Source of the DNA: Branchiostoma floridae
Lineage: Eukaryota; Chordata; Leptocardii; Amphioxiformes; Branchiostomatidae
Assembly: GCF_000003815.2 (NCBI RefSeq)
Contig: NC_049980.1
Span: forward strand, 26,914,923-26,978,922
Reading direction: 5' to 3'
Length of the DNA stretch: 64,000 bases
Part shown: piece by piece, positions 33,140 to 46,924 of the stretch
How positions within the stretch are numbered: the stretch's first letter is position 1
Layout: every line of letters starts with the position of its first letter
The notes under the pieces: model-generated
Database searches by the model: none
Told to the model about the DNA's origin: nothing
Seen by the model: the letters and a program-made list of their open reading frames with translations, nothing else
Made by a program: the position numbers and the translations under genes

Positions 33140-36100
33140 TGATCAAAGAAACCATCATTGTGACGGAGCACCACCCACTTGCCATCTATTGCGGTCAAGA
33201 CAGTTTTAAGAATGAGCTAATTTCTCACAGGAATTGACATTTCAAATGCTTTAGGCACGCAAGAATTTACATTTTGGTTGTATTTCCAGTTGACTCGACA
33301 TTTGTAAAAGATAGGTTTCTCGTGGCAGCCAAACAATTGCCTCTGGAGCACATACACTTGCAGTTGTGAAAAAATAAGCAGAAAGAAGCAGCGATGCTAT
33401 ATTGTGGCAGAAGTGACTCATCAAAACTCTGTCTTCCTATCAGTCGCTACAGACATTGACATGAGGCCTGATGACATGTTTACCGATCGTTTGGATGCCT
33501 TGCGTGTGGATAACCGACCATGCGCAAATTCTGTCTTCTTGCGATAAATGTCTGGACCGAACCAGTTTATTCTTTATCCTACCCATCAATCCCCCTGCTC
33601 TTATCAAAAAGGCAAGTCATTGATTCGGAAAACCACACTAATGCCACCCGCTACAGCCAAGATCTTTGTATGGTAGAACAGGCTAACTTCTCACAAGAAA
33701 TGACGTTTTAGCTTACACTCTTTTGGAGTTATGTCATATTTTTCCATGGTTAAATTTCGGCTTTGGCTTGCAGTTGCCTTCGTGATATTAACTGATAACT
33801 GACACTAGTGCCTGCCTTTCAATATACGTTTTGACTTTGATGCCTCATTCTAGTTATTATAGAACACGTAAACATCCGAGAGAAGTTAAGAACAAATTTA
33901 AGCTTGCAGCTATTCATTGATATGAATTCTGCTCCAGCGAAGTCCCTCGGCAATGACTGGGAATTTTGTCAGAAGTCGCTTTTAGATGCTGTGTAGAAAA
34001 ACTCTTTCACTACTCAGAGAATTGAGAGGAAAATTCTTGAATTACCCCCACAGGCAATCAGCAGTTACTGTAAAGAGTAGTTGGAGCCATGAGGGGTGAA
34101 TGCGGTTACGTAAGAGCACTTCACTGGGCATCTGCCACCCCAACGTCTTTATTTCCTCCTCCAGAGAGAGGCAATCTTACCAAACTACAGATGATACTTA
34201 GAGTAGGAAAAGTGACCTTGTGAATCTTTATACCACAGGAAGACTTCAGCTGTGCAATTAATTTGACTTCAAAATTCAAAGTTGTTATGGAATTTAATTA
34301 AGATGTACCCATTTGACACATTTGAAACGTATCCAACGTACTGTAGGGCCATGGCGAAGTGACTTCTTCCGTTGGTCTATATGGTATTTTGGTGGTCGAC
34401 ATTTGACATTGCACGTCTTTTTACCTTAAGTTTGGTTTATGGTAACCTTAGCCTGAACCAATTCACAATCATACCGCTGCAAGGGAGAGTCACGCACTCT
34501 GCAAGCCGCACAGTCAGGTTCGTTTTAAAATAGCATGGGTTAATTTCACACAGACGTGACTTCGTTGATTACATTATAGGGAGTTATTAAGGAATGGGAA
34601 GTTACGTCTTGGCTTTGGTTCTCTATAAAGTTGCCTTCCCGAGAATCATGATAAGAGGAATTACGTTTTCTTTTCTATACTCCTTTTAAATTTGACAACC
34701 TGTTTTATATCCATTGTGGCTTGTGAAAAGACTTGGCGATATGGTTGCTCTCTGTTGTCTATGTGACTGGCTGTCTATGATTGACACCGCACAGAATCTT
34801 TAAGTTACCTTTCTACCGTGGATTTCTGGCCAATGGAACACCGCATACTTTCCAATTTCTACAGTCAAAATCGTTTTAAGATAGAAGACTGAGGCTTATT
34901 TCTCACATGAAACTACTTTTTAGATTACATCTTTCGGACGTAAGCAGGAATTCGCCATGATTTCATTTCGGATGCAGTTTGTAGTTGCTTCTTTAGAACC
35001 GCAAAAAGAGGACTTGACTTATCAGATAGCTTTTGACTTGGAAGCCTCATACATCACAAACGTCTGATTGATTTGCGAACACATTTCTTCTGCTATTCAT
35101 TCAATTTCCTGTGGCTGGAAATTACCGTCTTCCTGTCGGTACTCGTTGTGCGGAAACCTGCTACCTTATTTGCACTGCTGAGGAAATTGAAGAGCAGCTC
35201 CTTACGTCAGGAATGTTGCTAAGGCAACCCGCGCGCGCGCGAGAGAGAGAGAGAGACGGAGAGAGAGACGGAGAGAGAGACGGAGAGACAGAGAGAGAGA
35301 GACAGAGAGACACAGAGAGAGAGGGACAGAGAACCTCTAGAGACAGAGAGAGAGACAGAGAGAGAGACAGAGAGAGAGACAGAGAGAGAGACAGAGAGAT
35401 GCACTATGTCTGGATTCCCAGCTACCTCTTTGACATATAACCTTTTGTCACTACTTCACAGATGGGTAATGTTTAGCTTGGTGAAGTAGAGAAATCTTCT
35501 TTCTATAGTAAACTTACACTTCAAAAACCACTACACATTAACCACCAAGGCCAAATGCCTAACGTTATAGATATTCTTTTGAACTGTGTCGATCTTCAGC
35601 CGCGGCAGCAGCAGCAGCAGCCATCCTCTTGCCGGGGTGTAGCAAGTGAAGCTCGATCTTCAGAGGTCTCCAGAAAGAAGTTCTGTTTCTAGGAGTTTCT
35701 TAGTGTTGTGGCAGGTCGTCCAGTCTTCCTCTTCGTGCCAGGGGCCCGGAGCAGAAGATTTTCGACTGGTCCTCTGCTCCGTGCCACGGGACCCGTGAGA
35801 CTCAGTCGGCCGGCTGGCGACGTTTCACTACAGTAACTGTACTGATGTCTTGCAATGTTCCATACGTTCCAACTGTCTATTTGTGATGCGTTTCCGTCAT
35901 GTTGTATTAAAGACTACGTGAAGCATCTAATCTATCATAAATTTCAGACAATGTAACATTTGCTACTTGACTGAGAACTTTGGACATCATCCAAAACGGC
36001 TTGTGAACAGCATTTAACCTTTCTGTGGCCTTGGCCATGTGGTTTCTCCCTTTCTTCACTTGATCTATATCTAACTTTTGGCTGCTGATAGTCGACATTA

Positions 36101-36950
36101 CAAATGTCTTCTTTCCAGCACTACGATGAGTTTTTTGTATCCCGGACTAGCTTGCATTCATGCCAACCCTACTCACGTTGTAGTATGATCAAAGAAACCA
36201 ATACCGCTGGATCACTGCAAATTGTCAGAGTAAAAATCGTTCTAAGGTAGAATAGGCTTATTTCGCAAGTGAAATGACCATCTAGATTACATATTTAGGT
36301 AAAACTCAAGATTACATTTTGGATGTGATTTACCATTTCCTTCAAAGATGATCATAGTTCATACTTAGAGGACTTGCATTCTAAGATACGTCTTGACTTT
36401 GAAGCCTGAGACACTATTATTACAAGATTAAACCAAAATTGCTTCAACAGCAAGCATTCAGTCTATTGGAGGAGACTGAAAATTGCCGTCTTCCTGTCAG
36501 TGATAGCTTTTATGGAGAACTATTTTTTTTTTTCATTTTACCGCTGAGGAAATTGGAGATCAGTTTCTTGAATCAGGATTTCTGTGTTGGGTACGTTAAC
36601 CCTACAGGCAACCCATACATACTGTTGTATAATCTCTAGGTATTATTTGAGAGCGAAAACCTATTCTTTTCTACCTAGCCGATGTGGAGAACTTAAAGCA
36701 TTGAATTTTGTTCATTTTTATTCTGAAGGAAGGCATGTTCAGTTCAATTTGAATATATATTGAACGGGTTCTGAACAATGTTTAACGTTTCGTAGGACCA
36801 TGGAATTGTGCCTCTGTCTTTTCACAATATATTGTGTGATTTTCTTCTCATTCCCGACATTAGTAATCCGTATGACTATACATAAGTGTGCAGAAAGAGA
36901 GCGCCTGATCAGCCGGCAGTGACTATCGTCAGTTTGAAAGTCCATCTGTG
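33140..36950. repeat. At least four diverged copies of a long intronic unit
   Basis: Shared blocks recur in the same order. (a) ATCAAAGAAACCA at 33149 and 36187. (b) TTTTAAGA..GCTAATTTCTCACAGGAATTGAC at about 33210, with versions at 33655-33705, 34868-34915 and 36230-36285. (c) CTTTTGACTTGGAAGCCTCA at 35030, with versions at 33828 and 36390. (d) ATTACCGTCTTCCTGTCGGT at 35122, with versions at 33427 and 36481. (e) GCTGAGGAAATTGAAGAGCA at 35176, with a version at 36543. Divergence is high, so this is an old duplication series, not a recent transposon burst. Confidence 0.7.
35228..35400. repeat. GA-rich microsatellite
   Basis: GCGCGCGCG, then GAGAGA interrupted by GAGACG and GAGACA units for about 170 bp. 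The plus-strand Arg/Glu/Asp frame and minus-strand Ser/Leu/Val frame are composition artefacts. Confidence 0.95.
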
Positions 36951-39900
36951 TTGGTGGAAATCACTCTGAAGCTGTGTTATACTGTACATCCAACACTGAC
37001 TTTGACAAATTTCCTTTGTCAGGGAATGGGCAATACATTGCCTCTGTAGCATCGCGTTATGCGGCAAGAAAACGCACGTAAGGCACAGCGCGCGCTGATG
37101 TCATCCATAAAATTTACTTGCCGTGGCCTAATAGTAACTTACGTCATTACTAGTGAACTTCACATTTTTCATGAATATTGTTTATATTGAAGGTGAAGGC
37201 GAAGCCCTCTTTTATGACATTCAATGGTTTTACTAGGAGTTTCCCAAATGCATTAACTTAACGTCGCAGCACCGAAAATAGCCCCGTTGAGGCAAGACAT
37301 GGTCACCAGTGATAAATGTGTCCGTGGTTATCTAGAATTCTACATCTGTTGATTGTGCCATTCGTCCAGATCAAATCCTTAGCTTAGGTATCAGGTAGAA
37401 GTCTCCTAGTCAACGTGATATATGATCTGGACAGCCTTTAGCTTTGCCTTCAACATTCATCTTTCATCTTTCATCTTCATCTTTATTTCACACAATGATA
37501 CATTAAAAGTGTAGGTACGGTCGACAGGAAACGTCATCATGACATCATTCGGCAAGCAGCCGGCGCAGAAGTAATAATACGCCATCACAGGCATAAGTAC
37601 AGCTTTGAAATTACACATTTCGTCACTCAACGTACATCCACGTAGTTAAGGAGCTCTTAACTCCATAGGGGGGGGGGTGCTATATTCCAATAGAAGTGAA
37701 AAATGTAGACAACTTCACAGTATACGATAAAGTACCCACATTATATAGCTTGTGCCGCTCGCATCCCAAAGCATTAAGTATTCCACTAAGATACCCTAAG
37801 TACCCTGATTAGATTATATGCCATCTCAGCCCATGGCTTAAAGTAACGATTGGCCTTCTTGGGGTACTGATCCCCTCAGTTATGCCGAAAATATTCCCGT
37901 TGCAGAAAGTGCCTTATTTGTGTCTACTCTCCATCATTCATAATCCCCAAGCTTTTAAGATTCCGTCGTGAAATCATTTCCTATTGTCTCCTTTTGATAC
38001 CACCGAGGATTGAATCACAATGGAGAGTACAACAGCGTCAAGGTGGCCTTGGCCACCCAAGTTGGAAGTCAGCCGATGTAGAGTTACACTTTCAACTGGA
38101 CTTTTGTACGCCCCCTGTGACATTTGGAAGCAATCTTTGCTGATCTGTAATGATTGTTCCTCTCGTAAGTTTGCGTCATCTTCTGGGACTCTGTCAACTG
38201 TCCTGATACCTAATCAATGAGATCAAGGCAAAGTCGGCGCCTTGTGACTTCTGTGAACTCTGGCGTCTATCCAAAGTTCAAAGGGGCCATTCGCTGTGCC
38301 AATCTGGGATCTCATCTCATCTTGTTATTCAACTTTTAAAGATTAATACAGCAGTAAATGTTGACCAAAGTATTAGAAATATTACTGTAGATGATAGTCG
38401 AGACAAACTTTTCGATTGTCGATTTTGAAAAAACTTTTGACAAGATTTTGGTGTATTAATCTGGCTTTTATATAATCACACGTATTTCGTTTTGATGAGT
38501 TACAACATCCTAACGTCTTAATAACACATTTAAAGAGGATGTTATCACTAGAGATTGATCTTCTTCTGACGCAAGTGAATTAAAAGGATGGAGACATTCG
38601 TTAATGATTGCACCAATCTAGCCCGAAATCTTTGCCTCGGGTGAGATACGACTTGCAAGGCGGATTGCAATCGATCGTGGTGAAGCGCGTTCTTCGACTC
38701 GGGAATTCTTAATTCCTGTCGTTTTGTATGCTCAATTCCATGACGTTTGCCAAAAACCCTGTGCACTAACATCTAGTACACTTTTTACATTCAATACCCG
38801 TTGAGTTTATCGTGTGTATATAGCAATAGAGTTTGGCCAAGTCTAATTGTCAGGAGTTTGTAATATGCTCGGCAAATGTTATGGCAGACCCACTGAGGCG
38901 TTATTGTTGGTAATTGGGCTCTGTCAAAAGGAAATTGTTTTGTTATCCCTGTAGCATAAAAGGATAGCAGCATACCATATATGGTATATGTCGTAATGCA
39001 GGTTTTCTACGTGAGATTAATCCTCTTGTTGACAAAGATTATCCATGACTTGAAGATCCTCCAATGACCTTGGATTATCGTATCCTGGACGGTTGGAGGT
39101 CAGCGTCTTCGAAAGAGGTCTCACTGGGTTTGGATAAGAGCAAGGACGTTATATAGAAGCTTGATAAAAGCCTTAGCTCTGAAGTTTTAATGACAACAGG
39201 TGCGTTGACAAAAGCTCTTTCAACTCACTCGTTTAGCTGTTTATTGCCTTTGCTTTATGCGATTGCCTTTGCTCCAGCCACTTTTCTAAGACTTCTCAAA
39301 TATATTGAAGTCTCTAACGAGACGCCATGGGACAAGATGAAAATCGGCGCCCTGTGTCAATACAGAACTGAAATGTGTTGTCCTTTGTGTGCTTTGTTTC
39401 CTTTTTGATAACATTTCTGCAGGGACGTACATGGAGATGCATTTGTTACAGTGTGATTAAAAAATCGTAAAAGGCATGGCCTGTCTCGGCCGTTCTGAAA
39501 TGCCACCACATGATGATGGGTTTTACTTGGCGTATTTCGTAAATGCCTTTGACGCAAATACACAGAATTACTGCAAGACCCCTTACTCTTTTGGGTTCAG
39601 GACATTTCCGTTTTCCGATTGAATCATACATTGCAAGGTAGTTAACGTTGCTCTTGTTCTTGTTCTTGTGACAGCGAAAGCTTTACCGGGCCTCTCTGCC
39701 CATTACGTTGAGTCTATTGGGTTATACGTTATAGTGCTTACGAGTATCTCACCAATGTCAACATTTCCTGATTACATTCAGCCATTACAGTATTATTCGA
39801 TTCACATACACACTTGTACAAAAAATACATCCCCATGGTGTTGTTGAACAATTACAATACTTCCAGCTCCTGATTCGTGTCGCCAGGAAATCAAATTAAT

Positions 39901-42900
39901 TTTGGTGACGCAAACACTTCAAAGATGCTCGCCGTGAGGCAATAGGTAAAGACAACGGGTTTTACCTTTACCTTTCTCCATATCAACTCCTTGCAAAATA
40001 ACTCACAGTTAAATAAAATGGCGGCTGGGTAAATAAGAGGTCTTCTGATAATATAACTACTGGAAGAAAATGAATTCTATCATTCTGCACGGGAATAACC
40101 CTACACACCATGCTGTGATAGATAACTCAACTGTAAAATCCTATCAACAACTTGACAAACTTAATCTACTGTAAAATCCTATCAACAACTTTTTCTACAT
40201 GACCGTGACAATTGTCAGAACTCATTTTAAGTTCAAGCTAAGATGTATGTTATAGAGAAAGAGCCCTCAGATTAACGTTGTGCTTTATGTGGCTTACGCC
40301 TGCCGATCCCGTGCAAACCGATATATTAGTCTGAGAGCGAAGTACGTGACTCCTTTAGGGAGGTCATGCTTCTTATTGGGGAGGGTAACACATACAGGTT
40401 AACCATACTTGCACATGTTAGATTTTTTATCATCCATTTTCTATAACTATGATTTCTTTTACCATTTGAACCGTATTCTTAACAATTAAGCTGTTTTTTA
40501 TAACTTTGAACTTTATGTTTTGCGCGCAGTACCAATATCTTTCTATAATTTGTACTAGACTTACTAGACAATACTTTTGATAACTTACAGTAGATGTACG
40601 CTCTGTACAATTTTTCCAAAACGATATTTCTGGGGGAAAAAACTCTCATACCTCTGACATATCTACAGGAAACATTAAACAAAGCGGAAACGTCTCCGCT
40701 TCATAACGCCTGCCGCCAACTCTAGAATTGAAGTAAGATATGAAGCCAATGATAGATGCTCCTGTGTCAACCGTGGGATATCAAACATCTGTGGATTCTG
40801 ATCACCTGCAGCAGCTCTAGGACAGGGAAACGTTGACTTCAGAACTCTATTTGCAGCCTGCTTCATCACTTCAGCCATGCTTAATGACGTGTACCGTCTC
40901 TCACCACTTGTTGTGTAGCAGTAGGGACTCAGGGCACGCCGTATGGACTTGATGGCACCATTTGGTATATATCATGACAACATAAGAGTAGGAACAAATG
41001 CAGGATGAAATAGAATTTGACAGTTCCTTCATTACCTCGGGTGTCATTGAGACTACCCTGAAGCGTCAATCCTGACTTTTGTTACTTCGAGACTCCTCAG
41101 TGTATTGAAATCATTCCGCCCTTAAGTGCCCTTAAGTGCCCTGATACTCCAGACTCCGTCATTGTTCAGTGTCGTATGTCTGAAGGTCTTATTATAAAAG
41201 AAAAATGAAAGAAACCGCTGTGTCCTTGATTACCATCGAGTGCCTTTGACAACTTCTCACAAGGGAGTAGCTTTTATGACTTTACGTATCCTTCTACGTA
41301 GAATTGCTATATATAAATAACCAGCACATAACCCCATCTGTACCGCTCGTTTGGACCATTCTTCGTCGGCTTCAAAAACTTTCTCCTTTACTTTAACAAG
41401 ACCCCACGGGAAAAAATCTAAATCTTTGACGTATGAGTTTCTGCCCTGTGACTTGAGCCATGTTAAATTTTTTTTGGTCCAAAGGGTCTCTGCAATTATA
41501 GCCGATATATTGCAAGTATATGGTATAAACATAGGAGATATACAAGTGACAATAAACAGTTGTAAAGAATATAAGTAGTAAAAGAGCAGAAACCAGGGCA
41601 TTTAATGAAATTGATTAATTTGTATAACGTGTGATAATTTGTCTGGGGCATGTCTATAACTGTACTGTATCATTAGGAAAAAAAACAGGTAATTCCGCAT
41701 TTCTCTCCAAGAATCTAAGGTACTCTCATATGAATTGAGGTCGCCTGGGGATGGCAAAATGTAATATATGTCACCTAACACCCGCGATGTTTCTGTGACA
41801 TACATGGCTTATCTAGAATTAAACATCTGTTGATTCTTACATGAAGTCAGCTCAAATGCTTTAGTTCAGGCATCACGTGGGGTCTCATTGCAAGATTGGA
41901 TAACATTTATTACAGAGAGGGGATATCGTTTCTCTCTGTCGGAAAAGCCAGAACTTTTGCTTTCAACCTTTGTTAACATTCACGTAACATCATAAAACAT
42001 AAAAAGTAATTGCGATCAGGCTGTGTTCATTACTTTACAATGCTTTTTCTATAGAATTATTTATCCTGTTCTTAAAAAAATCCAGAAGACGGAAAAAGAC
42101 AGAAAAGCCAGAACTTGCTAAGTTTGATTTCTATAATTATAGTTCTTGTATTGTGGCTGTCTATCCCTTCAGGTGTGGCAAAGGTACTTAGTAGTTTCTA
42201 TACAGAAAAAAATCGAAATGGCATGGCAGTGAAAAAAAGTCTTGGGCTATGAAAAAGTAGAGGCGCGGGTCTGTTCTAAAGGTTGTCAACCTCGAGAATT
42301 GTGATGCATACAGTTGTCACATGCGAACAGCCTAAATGCTCTCTTCCTGTGAGATGTTATTCCTGTCACACTGTCAATCTTCGGCGTGAAGCACCCAGTG
42401 TGCACGTTATTGTGATGTGGCGCCGGTTTCAGATAGCTGTAATACTGGATTGTAATTGATATTGACAGACAGTGTCCCGTACCCAGTATTCCACATGGTA
42501 TCACAGTTTGAGCCAGTCTAGTGCGGCTGTCACGGGTTTACCTAGAATGCCTAGAATGTGAAAGCCTTACGTGTAGCCGCAGAGGTGCCTTTAGGTGGAA
42601 TGACCTTCCCCTGACAATGAAAACAGCTCCAAACATTGTGCATTTAAGCGCATGAGGAAATTGAGCGCTGACCTCTCACCTCACCTAACGTACGGACTGG
42701 AATATGGATTATGGCTTTGTTCCTGTTTGCTATGAACGTGTAGATGTTACATGTATGTCTTCCAGAGCCCACCTCAGGGCCTTAACTTTAACGTAGATTT
42801 TCTTACTTTTCTTTCTCAAGGATCGGCAACTGTGCTTCTACTTTTGTTCCAGTTTCGCTGTCGCGCATTGGTGCTAAGACTGTGAGCCGCTCACTTGTCA

Positions 42901-43224
42901 TTGCTCTTTTTGACAGAATTCAATTTCACGATAATTAGGGCTTAGCCGTAAGAACTGGTCGGCGGGATTTACCTTGCTGCCTGTTTGACTTTGCCGGATA
43001 ATATCAGCCATTCGTCACGGCGCACATGTAACTCACAGAGGAGACAATGTTTACTTGCTAAAGAAAGTCCACATTAAAAGTACAGTGCCCCCTACTGTGA
43101 ACATCGCTTTCGGATACCGACAATGAATTCAATCATTAGCGGATACTTTACTGTGATCGTTCATTCAATCGACAAACTACTCTGCAACTAGGATGGGAAT
43201 GAGATCATGGGCTTGCTATCTGTC

Positions 43225-43400
43225 TCAATCTGTACCTATATCAATGCAACCGGTATAACTGCCCTTCAGCGTAATACGCCAGCTTTACAGACACGCGGCG
43301 TGGCAGCAGCTGGTCATAAACGACCTGTCACACCTAAACTTTGTACATCTAACCATAAGCTCTTCTCAAAGCTATCAAATTAGGAGGCTCTTACAGCCCG
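43225..43400. repeat. Dispersed repeat, copy 2, with trailing TATCTG
   Basis: ACCGGTATAACTGCCCTTCA, CGCCAGCTTTACAGACACGC, GGCAGCAGCTGGT and ACGACCTGTCACACCT match 24021-24170 in order and orientation. CTGTATCTGTATCT follows at about 43402. Confidence 0.7.
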
Positions 43401-43489
43401 GCTGTATCTGTATCTATTTTTTTAGTTCCATATCTGAAAATTGTCTTAAAACTACGAATCACAAAGCTGATTGGCAAAACATGATGGAG

Positions 43490-43870
43490 TAGTGGTGGGT
43501 ACCGGTACAAAACCGGTTTTTCTTAAAGGACTTCCCAGTGGGCCGGATGTTGGACCTATTAGAAAATGAATGATAGATTATATGAACCGGAATTCAAACG
43601 TTTTGGAACTTACCGGTTGAAGAAAATAACAAGAGTGAAGTTTGTAGTCATTTCTACCAAGTTGTACAGTCAATCGTACAGAAGCAGTTAGTTTAGTTGC
43701 AGGATTTCAAAACGCCAGTGGGAGTCAAGATATTGCTTTGTAGCGAAAGTGACCATTGTTTTTGGTATCGTCCGTTGACATGTCTTCACATACTGAATCG
43801 GGTCCAGGTTCGATCTTCTGGACGTGAACCGGACCTGGACCTGAATTTTGTGCACCGGTACCCACCCCTA
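43490..43870 (+). mobile_element. hAT-like non-autonomous element (TAGGG-ended family, copy 3)
   Basis: Ends TAGTGGTGGGTACCGGTAC and GTACCGGTACCCACCCCTA; flanks TGATGGAG (43482-43489) and GTATGGAG (43871-43878) agree at 6 of 8 positions. It is 381 bp. The interior aligns with copy 2 read in reverse: TAACAAGAGTGAAG, AAACGCCAGTGGGAGTC and GGACCTGGACCTGAATTTT. It is shorter than copy 2 through internal deletions. Confidence 0.85.
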
Positions 43871-45277
43871 GTATGGAGCAATCAGTGTAGGTTGATGAGT
43901 GTATAGCTGTCTTCAACATACAGGTCCCATCCAAGAAAAGGCGCACAAGAGCAGAAAGTGTCATTGACCAGACTAGAAAGAAGGGTATAGGACTAGAATC
44001 AAAGCAGTAGTAGAGGAGAGGTAACTACGTTATTAGCAATTCCCCTTGTGCGGGTTCATAGCTTGGTGACACCGGAGTTGGGGCTGACAAACGGATCTAA
44101 TCAGTTCAAGGCAACATGCGGCATGTGATATATGTGCATGCATATATTTGTTATACAGGAGGCCATCTCACAACCACCTCAGCCTATAGACGCGACATAG
44201 GTTTGACCTCTATACATCTTCGCCCATCTCCCGAGGGAGTGGTGATTTGCTGCTCCGATGTTGCGCCGCCTTTGGGCCGCCACCACAACTCGATCATGTC
44301 GCAGTGCGCTAATGGCGGGGAAGGAAATCAGCGAAGCTCCGGGTATCCCTGTGAGAATAGCGCTAATGTGTTTGTTTTTGATCACGCGAACTTGATTTTG
44401 AACATGATGAACGGATAACGATCGAAGGCAGCATTTGGAATCCTCATTTACAATGTGGTATAATGTGTATTTTCCTCTTCTCGCCTTCTCACCATGATAC
44501 TTACAAATCCAACGTCTACAGACCAACTTGTTACTAACCTAGCCCCTAATCCACTTAGTAACCTATTAATTAATTTGACAGTTAACATATTAGTTTCCAA
44601 AACAAGGTTTACCACAGGGATAGCTATATATACAGAGGTATATATCAAATCACCAGGCACAGTCAGTACCTGTAATGAGAACGTTGATTACACATTAAGG
44701 GCTCAGATCACAGTTCCCCCGTGACTTTTTTTTTCATAAAACATGAAGTTTACTTCAGGACCCTGGTGGTGTATATCGAACACCTTTTGATTCCATATTT
44801 ACCTTCTATTCAACGGTTCCAAATCGTATCCAGCTATTTTGCTTTTAGATAACAAAGCTCTTTGTGCACAACCAAGTCGTGATTCAAGACATTCCATTCG
44901 ATGACCGACTATCACCTTACCCAGGGCCATTCTGTTGAGCACAACAAGTAGATGTCGCTGTAACTGGACACGGTTACTAATTACACATTTACACATAAAG
45001 ATACGTACATACACATTTCAGATATGTAGTAACTACGGTGTTTACAATGTGGAATATTGTTATAGATACATAGTAATTTCATGTGTTTTTACAAAGCGGT
45101 CCAAAACGTAAAGAAGCACAAAGATGCTGACTAGCAGTAATAATAAGAACATACGCTTCAATATATTTATCTACTTCTAGCGAATGCAGTCCCAAACGTG
45201 ACTGAGTGTACGCTTTATAAGATAAAACGTGTACAACAAGTTTCACGTGGTGATAGTTTCGTCGCTCTCGATGGATA
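43871..45277. other. Intronic stretch, nothing firm
   Basis: A CpG-richer segment at 44180-44420 has antiparallel open frames (100 and 115 codons) but no recognisable protein motif, so I do not call a gene. Confidence 0.3.
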
Positions 45278-45285
45278 CCCTTATT

Positions 45286-46924
45286 TAGACAAAACCGTAA
45301 TTTCTTATTGGACCGGTGTGACAGCGTTCTCGCCCCCCCCGTGATCTCGCCCCCCCGGGGGCGAAATCACTAGCGATCTCGCCCCCCCGGACGAAATCAC
45401 TAGCGATCTCGCCCTCCCCGGTTAGTGATCTCGCCCCCCTACCTCGCCCCCCTTTAGCGATTTCGCCCCCCCCCCCCAAAAAAAAAAACGGGTTTACATG
45501 ATATTTTAGAAGTTGATTGGTATAAATCACACAATGCAGTTTCAGAATGATATAAGTACACGAGTTTGATACATAACTCCATCCATAGTATCAATATTAA
45601 CGTAAGTACATGGCAATAAGATAGTTGAACTTGTTTCAGACAAGGAGGGTTGGGTCCCTTGTATTCCCTTTATTGCATGTACCTGAGTCTCGACATGAGA
45701 TATATTTCATTGTATTCACCTGTCCTCGAGCAACCTATATATCTCCAATATGAAGTCTCTATTATGAATTGACCACAAAATAACTATGTCTTGTCTTTAT
45801 TGATTATGCAAATAAGGTATTCATTAGAATAATGCACATTTTGGTGTATGCACCTGGCCAAGGGGTATCTTCACCTTCAATATGACTATTTTTCTAGTAT
45901 TTAGAAACTGGTACGTCATATGCACCTACCCTATGGATATCTTCACCTCCAATATGACTGTTTTTCCAGTATTAAGGAACTGGTGTTTTACCCGTGTTTC
46001 TTAAGACTGGTACTTTACCAGTTTTTTGTAGCAATTAGCAACAGGTATATGAACTTGTGCGTAGATATTGTTTATAATGGGAAACTATTATTCAATTGTG
46101 TTTTTTCTTAGTGCTTTGGAAATGTTTTCTGCACAAGAAAGAAAATACTGTGACAAATTGAAAACATATAGCTGACGTATTCTGTACCATAGACGGTGTT
46201 GATTTATACGTTCACAATAGCATTGTTTTCTATACCACCTCTGCCATGTCAGCTGCAAAAAAAAATGTCCTTTCAATGTAGTGTTTGCACCGAACAAGGT
46301 ATGGCATCTTACGGTAATAAGGTGCCATATAGGTACCAGGTAACACACCAACTATGTTACTCCCAGGTGCAGTATAGTACCAGGTAGCGCACCTAATATG
46401 TAGTAGCTGCTCTTAAGACCCCTCCGAGGAATACTAGTAATGTTCGGGGGGGGGGGGGGCGAAAACGCTAAAGGGGGGCGAAAACGCTAGTGATCTCGCC
46501 CCCCGATCGCTGTCACACCGGTCCGGAAAAACCGGACCTAAAAAAAGGTGCACCGGATTGTGGACCTATTGGAAAATCAATAGATTATATGATCAAACAT
46601 TCACACATTTTGGGGCTTACCGGTACCACGATCGAGGACAATAACAAGAGCGGAGTAGAGTTTATAGTCATTTCTACCAAGTTTTACAGTCAATCGTACA
46701 GAGGCAGTTAGTCTTGTTGGATTTCAAAACGCCAGTGGGAGTCGAATACTCCACAAAACAGATTTCTTTGTAGCGAAATGGACCATTGTTTCGAATATCG
46801 TCCATTCACATGTTTTCACATGCTGAATCATGTCCAGGTTCAGGTTCGGATCGGGACCTGATCCTCTGGACATAAACCGGACCTGGACCTAAATTTTCTA
46901 GATCTGTACCGGTACCCACCCCTA
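45286..46924 (+). mobile_element. hAT-like element (TAGGG-ended family, copy 4) split by a nested insertion
   Basis: A perfect 8-bp duplication CCCTTATT lies at 45278-45285 and 46925-46932. The left end is reduced to TAG joined to ACAAAACCG (about 15 bp of the terminal repeat lost); the right end is intact (GTACCGGTACCCACCCCTA). The left piece ends GGACCGG at 45315. The right piece resumes CCGGTCCGGAAAAACC at 46518 and continues collinear with copies 2 and 3. Removing the nested element and one CCGG gives an element of about 433 bp, the same as copy 2. Confidence 0.85.
45316..46517. mobile_element. Nested 1.2-kb element with TGTGACAGCG ends and C/G-tract subterminal repeats
   Basis: Inverted ends TGTGACAGCG (45316-45325) and CGCTGTCACA (46508-46517), flanked by CCGG on both sides (45312-45315, 46518-46521) where the uninterrupted family has a single GGACCGGTCC. 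Inside each end lie direct and inverted copies of AGTGATCTCGCCCCCC and GCGATTTCGCCCCCC type blocks (45326-45475; inverted at 46446-46507). The 950-bp middle is AT-rich and holds no transposase-like frame. It is non-autonomous; the superfamily is undetermined. The palindromic 4-bp target is unusual. Confidence 0.8.

Noticed and set aside
35111-35440. Arg/Glu-rich ORF and its Ser/Val/Leu shadow
   Set aside because: Translation of a GA microsatellite in an intron.
44116-44526. Antiparallel ORFs of 100 and 115 codons in a CpG-richer patch
   Set aside because: No motif, no splice support, and overlapping frames on both strands as expected from composition.
44605-44630. GGTTTACCACAGGGATA, resembling a conserved 28S rRNA segment
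   Set aside because: Only about 17 bases match; the flanks are AT-rich and unlike rRNA.
45436-46470. C-tracts and G-tracts as possible sequencing error or vector
   Set aside because: They are part of repeated GATCTCGCCCCCC blocks placed symmetrically inside the nested element, so they are genuine element structure.
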